Shown: one piece after another, positions 1 to 4,815 of the stretch
How positions within the stretch are numbered: the stretch's first letter is position 1
Layout of the letters: the number at the start of each line of letters is the position of its first letter
Assembly: GCA_946999385.1 (NCBI GenBank)
Contig: CAMQCZ010000032.1
Span: 1 to 11,684, forward strand
Direction: 5' to 3'
Length of the DNA stretch: 11,684 bases
From: an uncultured Lachnoanaerobaculum sp.
Lineage (GTDB): Bacteria > Bacillota > Clostridia > Lachnospirales > Lachnospiraceae
Notes under the pieces: generated by a model
What the model was told of the DNA's origin: nothing
Seen by the model: only the letters and a program-made list of their open reading frames with translations
The model's database searches: none
Made by a program: the position numbers and the translations under genes

Positions 1-78
1 GTTTAACCAAAAAGTCGTTTAGGTTTTGTTTGATATGTGGTTTTCAAGGTATGATTTTATATTTAATATAAAAACAGC

Positions 79-107
79 TTGACAATATTAGATATATGTA
101 ATAAAAT
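79..107 (+). promoter_or_regulatory. Promoter of the tRNA array
   Basis: A perfect -35 box TTGACA (79-84) is followed by a 17-base spacer and a near-consensus -10 box TAAAAT (102-107). The predicted transcript start is near 114, about 14 bases before the first tRNA. The strength of the match fits a constitutive stable-RNA promoter of the housekeeping sigma factor. Confidence 0.8.
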
Positions 108-127
108 AACGTGGTATTTTTCCAAAA

Positions 128-199
128 GGCCCCATGGTCAAGTGGTTAAGACATCGCCCTTTCACGGCGGTAACACGGGTTCAAATCCCGTTGGGGTCA
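128..199 (+). tRNA. tRNA-Glu (anticodon TTC)
   Basis: A cloverleaf can be folded by eye. The acceptor stem GGCCCCA pairs with TGGGGTC, the anticodon loop is CTTTCAC with TTC at 161-163, the T-arm is CGGG-TTCAAAT-CCCG, and the discriminator base is A199. The 3' CCA is not encoded. It is the first gene of the five-tRNA array. Confidence 0.95.
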
Positions 200-214
200 T
201 GAGTTTACTCATTT

Positions 215-288
215 GGAGCTTTAGCTCAGTTGGTCAGAGCAATCGGCTCATAACCGATCGGTCCTGGGTTCGAGTCCCCGAAGCTCCA
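215..288 (+). tRNA. tRNA with anticodon CAT, probably elongator Met
   Basis: The acceptor stem GGAGCTT/AAGCTCC is perfect and the anticodon CAT lies at 249-251 in loop CTCATAA. The first base pair is G-C, which argues against an initiator tRNA. The T-stem has one T-C mismatch (265 with 279). No CCA is encoded. A CAT anticodon is also used by the AUA-reading tRNA-Ile2, where the C is modified to lysidine; the sequence alone does not fully exclude that reading. Confidence 0.9.
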
Positions 289-314
289 TTAAATCATTTT
301 AATGATTTCTACAT

Positions 315-387
315 TCCTTGATAGCTCAGTCGGTAGAGCATGCGGCTGTTAACCGCAGTGTCGTAGGTTCGAGTCCTACTCAGGGAG
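315..387 (+). tRNA. tRNA-Asn (anticodon GTT)
   Basis: The acceptor stem TCCTTGA/TCAGGGA contains one T-G wobble. The anticodon GTT is at 348-350 in loop CTGTTAA, the T-stem GTAGG/CCTAC is perfect, and the discriminator is G387. No CCA is encoded. Confidence 0.95.
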
Positions 388-391
388 TTTT

Positions 392-465
392 GGCCCAATG
401 GCTCAGTTGGTTAGAGCGCCGCCCTGTCACGGCGGAGGTCGTCGGTTCGAGTCCGATTTGGGTCG
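392..465 (+). tRNA. tRNA-Asp (anticodon GTC)
   Basis: The acceptor stem GGCCCAA/TTGGGTC ends in discriminator G465. The anticodon GTC is at 426-428 in loop CTGTCAC, between CCGCC and GGCGG. It starts only four bases after tRNA-Asn, consistent with one processed precursor. No CCA is encoded. Confidence 0.95.
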
Positions 466-469
466 CTTT

Positions 470-555
470 GCCGCAGTGGCGGAACTGGCAGACGCCCAGG
501 ACTTAAAATCCTGTGGGTAGAAATACCCGTACCGGTTCGATTCCGGTTTGCGGCA
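470..555 (+). tRNA. tRNA-Leu (anticodon TAA)
   Basis: This is a class II tRNA of 86 bases. The acceptor stem is GCCGCAG/TTGCGGC, the anticodon TAA is at 504-506 in loop CTTAAAA, and a long variable arm forms GGGTA-GAAA-TACCC. The T-arm is ACCGG-TTCGATT-CCGGT and the discriminator is A555. No CCA is encoded. It is the last tRNA before the terminator. Confidence 0.95.
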
Positions 556-564
556 CTCATTTTT

Positions 565-593
565 AGCTCTAAATATATATTTAGAGCTTTTTT
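565..593 (+). terminator. Intrinsic terminator of the tRNA array
   Basis: A perfect 10-bp stem, AGCTCTAAAT (565-574) with ATTTAGAGCT (579-588), has a four-base ATAT loop and is followed directly by a run of six T. It closes the tRNA transcript before the acetyltransferase gene. Confidence 0.9.
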
Positions 594-629
594 ATTATTT
601 AAAATTATAATATATTAAAAGGCTGAATA

Positions 630-1367
630 ATGAAAATTATTAATATAAAAAATTTAAATTTAAAGCAGATTTCAGAAATTAAATTTATAATAGAAAAAGC
701 AAATGAAGTTGATAAAACTGACAATACTTGTCCTATTAATGAGGTCGGTATGGAATATTTTTTGCTTTATAATAAAAATGAAATGCTTGCCTTCATAGCA
801 TTGTACGAATATTCTTTTGATAAATTTGAAATTCTCGCCTTTACTTTACCTGAATATAGAAACAAAAAATATTTCAAGAAACTATTTAATTCTGTTATAT
901 TATCTTTAAGAGGTAAAACAAGGCTATATTTTAGTGTAAATATAAGGTCAAAACAAAGCATAATAATATTAAATAAGATGAAAGCTAAATATATGGTTTC
1001 GGAATGTTTTATGATAAAAATGATAAATACTACTTATATAGATATAAATAGTGAGTATAGAATAAAAAACAGTAAAAAAGATGCCTCTCTTTATAAAATC
1101 TTATATAAACAAAAAGAAATAGGCTATTTTAAATTTATTAATTTTAATAAAGAGGCTTATTTATATAATTTTTTTATTTATCCTAAATATAGAGGAAAAG
1201 GACATGCTTATAGTAGTTTTTTTAATATATTTAACATGTGCATTGAAAAAACCTTAAAAATTTTAAAGTTACAGGTATCTAAATCTAATATAAAAGCCTT
1301 TAATTTATATACTAAGCTGGGATTTAAAGTAAGTGAACAAATAGATAATTATTATATAGACATATAA
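630..1367 (+). CDS. GNAT-family N-acetyltransferase, tandem-domain type
   Basis: The predicted product (245 residues) is a cytoplasmic acyl-CoA-dependent acetyltransferase of unknown acceptor. The C-terminal half shows the GNAT acetyl-CoA pyrophosphate loop YRGKGHA (187-193), after beta-strand LYNFFIYPKY, followed by the motif B region with a SNIKAFNLYTKLGF block (219-232) typical of the fold's last helix and strand. The N-terminal half has a similar pattern (LAFTLPEYRNKKYFKKLF, 69-86), but the Q/R-x-x-G-x-G/A loop is degraded to YRNKKYF. It therefore looks like a duplicated GNAT with an inactive first copy. The start ATG has a modest AAAAGG upstream (617-622) and a possible TATAAT -10 box at 606-611 with no convincing -35. 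It stands alone between the tRNA terminator and the sugar operon. Substrate cannot be inferred. Confidence 0.8.
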   Translation: MKIINIKNLNLKQISEIKFIIEKANEVDKTDNTCPINEVGMEYFLLYNKNEMLAFIALYEYSFDKFEILAFTLPEYRNKKYFKKLFNSVILSLRGKTRLYFSVNIRSKQSIIILNKMKAKYMVSECFMIKMINTTYIDINSEYRIKNSKKDASLYKILYKQKEIGYFKFINFNKEAYLYNFFIYPKYRGKGHAYSSFFNIFNMCIEKTLKILKLQVSKSNIKAFNLYTKLGFKVSEQIDNYYIDI

Positions 1368-1544
1368 TTTATTCAATAGCTTATCAAATCAATTAAGTTT
1401 TGAAATATTTTCTAGATAAAGAAATGTTAAAATGCTTGGCTTGCTTTGTGCAAATCCACTAAAAAGCTTGTTATATAATTAAATACAAATCCTTGAAAAA
1501 TGACAAGAAAACTAGAAAAAATCCATTTTATAAATAAATTAGTA
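1368..1544. other. AT-rich intergenic region, no gene seen
   Basis: No coding frame or convincing terminator was found between the acetyltransferase and the operon promoter. Two weak signals were noted. CAAATCC occurs twice, 35 bases apart (1451-1457 and 1486-1492), and an 8-bp inverted pair TTTTCTAG/CTAGAAAA lies about 97 bases apart (1408-1415 and 1512-1519). Either could be chance in DNA this AT-rich. No CcpA-type cre palindrome was seen. Confidence 0.4.
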
Positions 1545-1574
1545 TTGATATAATTGTATAAATAATATTATAAT
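1545..1574 (+). promoter_or_regulatory. Promoter of the glycan operon
   Basis: A -35 box TTGATA (1545-1550), an 18-base spacer and a perfect -10 box TATAAT (1569-1574) lie upstream of the binding-protein gene, giving a start near 1581 and a leader of about 38 bases. The -10 overlaps a loose inverted pair TATAAT/ATTATA (1569-1574 and 1582-1587) that could be an operator or simple AT bias. No regulator gene lies beside it. Confidence 0.7.
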
Positions 1575-1605
1575 ATAAAACATTATATTTTTAGTATATT
1601 TTGAT

Positions 1606-1612
1606 AAGGGGG
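1606..1612 (+). promoter_or_regulatory. Ribosome binding site fixing the binding-protein start
   Basis: AAGGGGG sits six bases before the ATG at 1619. An in-frame TTG at 1601 would place this site inside the gene and put charged residues before the signal peptide, so ATG 1619 is preferred. Confidence 0.8.
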
Positions 1613-1618
1613 ATATTT

Positions 1619-2962
1619 ATGAAATTAAAAAAAATAATGGCATTAACAGCCGCTTTAGTTATTGGAATGGGTTTGTTGACAGCTTGTAAACAAACAAAGC
1701 TAAGTGAGAATACCGAGAAAACACAAGAGCAATCAAAAACAGATGAAAAAATTAAAATCAGATTGCTTACACGTATTTCAGGTACATCCGACATAGCAAA
1801 TGTATTTCATGGTGTTATAGATGAATTTAAAGAGAAACACCCTGAGGTTGAAATTATAGATGATTCACAAGGGGATGAGAGTGCCTTTAATAATATCTTA
1901 TCTACTGATATGGCCTCAGGAAAGATGGCTAATATTTATAGAGTTCAGGGAGTTGCAAATTTGTCTAAATATATAGATAATGGACTGCTACTTGATGTTA
2001 AGCCATATTTAGATCAAGATAAGGAGTGGAAAGACAGCTTTGCACCTGGAGCATTGTCATATTATCAGGTACCCGGAAAAGACGGTATTTATGCAATACC
2101 TATGGAATCAGGACTTATAGGAGTATATTATCATGAAAATATTTTAAAGGAGGCCGGTATTGATAAATTCCCTGAAACATGGGATGAATTTTTAGTTGCT
2201 ATTGATAAATTAAATGCAAAGGGAATTACACCTATAGCACTTGGTGAGCAGTCAAATTATATGGGTGGACATTTACATGATCAGATTTTCTATAAATGGT
2301 TAGGTACAGAAGCGGCAAAAGAATTAGGAAATAGAACTAAAAAGTGGACAGATCCTGATGTGGTTGAAACCTTACAATTTGTAAAGGATTTAATTGATGC
2401 TAAAGCTTTTGATTCTAACGCTGTAGGTATGCAGGATGATGTAGCAGGTACTATATTTCAAAATGGTCAGGCAGCTATGATTATAACAGGTCCATGGATG
2501 ATAGGAAGGTATTCCGATCCTGAGAAAACACCTGCATATGAGGATATTAAATTAGCAAAATTCCCTTATTTTAAAGAAAAGCCTGAATTTAAAAATCATG
2601 ATATGCAAATATTAAGTCCATATATGATTAATGGAAAGTTACAAGGCAAGGAATTAGATTTGACTATAGAATTAGTTAAAATGTTGACCAGTAAAGAAAT
2701 AGCTAAAAAATATGCAGAAGAAGCCGATTTTATGATGCCTATAGAAGGTATTGAGCTTGACAAGACAAAGGTTAGTCCACTATTTTTAAAGAGCATGGAA
2801 TTGGGTGCAACTAGTGAAGGTATTGGTGTTGATGTATTTGATTTTGATGAATTGACATCTATGCAGGATAGGACAAGAAATTCTATAATGAGCTTATTCA
2901 CAGGTGCGAGTGCTGAGGAGGCTGCCGCTGAAATACAAGCTGAAATAGATAATGCAAAATAA
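1619..2962 (+). CDS. ABC transporter solute-binding lipoprotein, CUT1 sugar type
   Basis: This is the extracytoplasmic sugar receptor of the importer, a 447-residue protein of the UgpB/MalE-like family (COG1653 type). The start at ATG 1619 gives a classic lipoprotein signal: MKLKK, a hydrophobic core, and lipobox LTAC with the lipidated Cys at residue 23. A polar Thr/Glu/Lys linker follows (24-45). Family signs include the hinge strand GIYAIPMESGLIGVYYH (156-172), TWDEFLVAIDKLNAKGITPIA (187-207, with the usual T/SW-DEF pattern) and FQNGQAAMIITGPWMIG (280-296). The ligand cannot be read from sequence; the fucosidase downstream suggests a fucosylated oligosaccharide or glycopeptide. It is the first gene of the operon and is separated from the permeases by a 128-base gap with a strong hairpin, which should let it be made in excess over the membrane subunits. 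Confidence 0.93.
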   Translation: MKLKKIMALTAALVIGMGLLTACKQTKLSENTEKTQEQSKTDEKIKIRLLTRISGTSDIANVFHGVIDEFKEKHPEVEIIDDSQGDESAFNNILSTDMASGKMANIYRVQGVANLSKYIDNGLLLDVKPYLDQDKEWKDSFAPGALSYYQVPGKDGIYAIPMESGLIGVYYHENILKEAGIDKFPETWDEFLVAIDKLNAKGITPIALGEQSNYMGGHLHDQIFYKWLGTEAAKELGNRTKKWTDPDVVETLQFVKDLIDAKAFDSNAVGMQDDVAGTIFQNGQAAMIITGPWMIGRYSDPEKTPAYEDIKLAKFPYFKEKPEFKNHDMQILSPYMINGKLQGKELDLTIELVKMLTSKEIAKKYAEEADFMMPIEGIELDKTKVSPLFLKSMELGATSEGIGVDVFDFDELTSMQDRTRNSIMSLFTGASAEEAAAEIQAEIDNAK

Positions 2963-2964
2963 AT

Positions 2965-2981
2965 ATTTATTTATTTATTTA
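2965..2981 (+). repeat. Short ATTT tandem repeat
   Basis: Just after the binding-protein stop codon there are four ATTT units plus a partial one. It lies in the non-coding spacer, outside any promoter I can see, and may be simple low-complexity sequence. Confidence 0.6.
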
Positions 2982-3016
2982 TCTATAAAATATAAAAAAC
3001 AATTATAAATTATTAT

Positions 3017-3072
3017 AAAAGGCTATTTATTAAAGCCCTTCGACATTTCAGGGGCTGATAAAATAGCCTTTT
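3017..3072 (+). promoter_or_regulatory. Intergenic two-tier hairpin, probable attenuator or mRNA-stability element
   Basis: A perfect 12-bp outer stem AAAAGGCTATTT (3017-3028) with AAATAGCCTTTT (3061-3072) encloses an inner stem AGCCCTT (3034-3040) with AGGGGCT (3050-3056, one G-T pair) and a nine-base loop. Only four T end the outer stem and AAAG follows, so it is a weak terminator at best. In sugar ABC operons such hairpins after the binding-protein gene commonly lower permease transcript levels by partial termination or by protecting the upstream RNA end. That role is inferred here. Confidence 0.75.
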
Positions 3073-3090
3073 AAAGTAAAAGGAGATTTT

Positions 3091-3978
3091 ATGATAAAGT
3101 TAAAAACGACTAAGGCAAAGCTTACAATAGCTTTGTTTATTTTACCGGCTTTTCTGCTTTATACAATCTTTCAATTAATTCCAATTTTAGGCGGATTATA
3201 TTTTTCATTTATAAAATGGGATGGTATAGCAGGCTCCAAGCTTAGTTTTGTAGGTTTTGAAAATTATATTAGTGCGTTTAATAATAAGCTATTTATATTA
3301 TCATTAAAAAATATGCTTAAAATGGTTTTCTTCAGTGTTTTATTTCATACACCTATAGCACTTTTATTGGCAGTAGCTATAAATAAAAAATTAAAGGCTT
3401 ATAGAATATTTAAAACTATATTTTTTGTACCTACTGTTTTTCCTATGACAGCTATAGGTCTTATGTGGTATTTCGTATTTATGCCTACAGGAGCTTTGAA
3501 TTCATTTTTAATTAATATAGGTCTTAAAAGTTTTGCTATTCCATGGCTTGTAAATAGAGCTACTGCGATGAATACTATAGTTTTAGTTAATATTTGGGCA
3601 GGAATAGGATACTATATGGTTATTATACTTGCCGGTTTAACTACAATACCGGAAGAGCTATATGAAGCTGCGGCAATAGATGGTGCAAGACCCTTTGATA
3701 CTTTTTTTCATGTTACTATTCCTATGTTAAAGCCTACATTAGTTATGTGTATAGTAATGGATATGATAGGTAGTGTAAAAGTATTTGATTTGGTTTATGT
3801 AATGACATCAGGGGGGCCTAATGGACTTACAAATTTACCTACAACACTTATGATAAGTGAAGCATTTAAATATAGTCATTATGGTGTAGGCTCTGCTATC
3901 GGTATAATTATTATGCTTATCTGTTTAGTAGCTACCATTGGAAGTAATTCTTTATTAAATATGAAAAAGAGGAGATAA
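3091..3978 (+). CDS. ABC sugar transporter permease, MalF/UgpA type
   Basis: This is one of two membrane subunits of the CUT1 importer (295 residues). About six hydrophobic segments can be seen, near residues 11-36, 75-97, 107-130, 160-184, 216-236 and 264-287. The cytoplasmic EAA loop that docks the ATPase is clear: YEAAAIDGARPFDTFFHVTI (191-210) followed by PML. The sequence VYVMTSGGPNGLTNLPTTL (236-254) is a typical UgpA/MalF-class signature after the fifth helix. A good ribosome site AAAAGGAG (3078-3085) lies just after the intergenic hairpin, so translation begins afresh here. The stop codon is four bases before the next permease, whose ribosome site lies in this gene's last codons, so the two subunits should be made together. 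Confidence 0.95.
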   Translation: MIKLKTTKAKLTIALFILPAFLLYTIFQLIPILGGLYFSFIKWDGIAGSKLSFVGFENYISAFNNKLFILSLKNMLKMVFFSVLFHTPIALLLAVAINKKLKAYRIFKTIFFVPTVFPMTAIGLMWYFVFMPTGALNSFLINIGLKSFAIPWLVNRATAMNTIVLVNIWAGIGYYMVIILAGLTTIPEELYEAAAIDGARPFDTFFHVTIPMLKPTLVMCIVMDMIGSVKVFDLVYVMTSGGPNGLTNLPTTLMISEAFKYSHYGVGSAIGIIIMLICLVATIGSNSLLNMKKRR

Positions 3979-3982
3979 TCTA

Positions 3983-4813
3983 ATGAAAAGAAAAAACTTA
4001 GGGAGTGTTTTAATTAATTATATTTTTTTGATAATTATGAGTATAGTATTTATTTTACCTATGTTATTTACTATTTTATCATCCTTAAAAACTAAATTGG
4101 AGATATTCACTTCTCCATTTGCTTTTCCTAAAGTGATACAATGGTCAAATTATATAATTGCATGGAAAGATGCAAATATGAGTAAATATTTTATAAATTC
4201 AATTATTCAATCAGGTTCAACTGTTATTTTAACAAGTATTATTGCAACTATGGCGGCTTATGCTCTGGCAAGATTTACCTTTAAGCTTAATAAATTTTTA
4301 CTTATAATATTTTTACTTGGCATGATGGTTCCTATGCATACAATACTTGTGCCGATATCTTATATTATAGGTGCCTTTAATTTGAAAAATAATATACTTG
4401 CCTTGATTTTAGTTTATGTAGCTTTTAACTTACCATTCAGTATTTTAGTTATGATAACCTTTATGAAGGGTGTGAATCATTCTTTGGAGGAAGCTGCAAT
4501 TATTGATGGAGCAAGTTATTTTCAAATATATTCTAAAATAATGTTGCCTTTAACCTTGCCTGCTATTTCAACGATATCTATATTTAATTTTATGGGTGCT
4601 TGGAATAATATTTTATTTCCATTATTATTTATTAATGATAAGAATTTGAGACCTATATCCTTGGGGCTTTTGAATTTTAATGGTGAGAGAGGCTCCGAAT
4701 ATGGTTTATTAATGGCAGGTATAGTGATAACTGTAGCTGTACCTCTTGTTATATATCTGCTATTTCAGGAAAAAGTAGAAAGTGGACTTGCAGCGGGGGC
4801 AGTAAAGGAATAG
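3983..4813 (+). CDS. ABC sugar transporter permease, MalG/UgpE type
   Basis: This is the partner membrane subunit (276 residues). It starts with an N-terminal helix (12-33) followed by SSLKTKLEIFTSPFAFPK, the usual MalG-class periplasmic lead-in. Further hydrophobic segments lie near 75-97, 104-130, 137-160, 193-215 and 240-262. The ATPase-docking EAA loop is LEEAAIIDGASYFQIYSKIM (168-187) followed by LPL, and the C-terminus FQEKVESGLAAGAVKE (261-276) matches the family's terminal Q-x-x-x-x-x-G-L-x-x-GAVKG pattern. The ribosome site GAGGAG (3969-3974) overlaps the upstream stop codon. The stop is two bases before the transglutaminase-fold gene. No ATPase gene lies in the operon, so a shared MsmK/UgpC-type ATPase encoded elsewhere is expected. 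Confidence 0.95.
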   Translation: MKRKNLGSVLINYIFLIIMSIVFILPMLFTILSSLKTKLEIFTSPFAFPKVIQWSNYIIAWKDANMSKYFINSIIQSGSTVILTSIIATMAAYALARFTFKLNKFLLIIFLLGMMVPMHTILVPISYIIGAFNLKNNILALILVYVAFNLPFSILVMITFMKGVNHSLEEAAIIDGASYFQIYSKIMLPLTLPAISTISIFNFMGAWNNILFPLLFINDKNLRPISLGLLNFNGERGSEYGLLMAGIVITVAVPLVIYLLFQEKVESGLAAGAVKE

Positions 4814-4815
4814 AT

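Noticed and set aside
79..506. Two plus-strand open frames across the tRNA array
   Set aside because: They read through five well-formed tRNA genes and the tRNA promoter, and their products are translations of cloverleaf sequence with no ribosome binding site.
767..961. Minus-strand open frame inside the acetyltransferase gene
   Set aside because: It is antisense to a gene with clear GNAT motifs, with no ribosome site or recognisable product.
1451..1492. CAAATCC repeated twice as a possible regulator-binding site or repeat array
   Set aside because: Two seven-base copies in AT-rich DNA without palindromic form are not enough to call a site. No CRISPR-like array was seen in the window.
1601..1618. 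TTG at 1601 as the start of the binding-protein gene
   Set aside because: It overlaps the AAGGGGG ribosome site that serves the ATG at 1619 and would spoil the lipoprotein signal.
1591..1794. Minus-strand open frame over the start of the binding-protein gene
   Set aside because: It is antisense to the promoter-proximal leader and lipoprotein signal, and its hydrophobic product mirrors the signal-peptide codons.
2596..2901. Minus-strand open frame in the binding-protein gene
   Set aside because: It lies wholly within a gene of known family and has no promoter or ribosome site.
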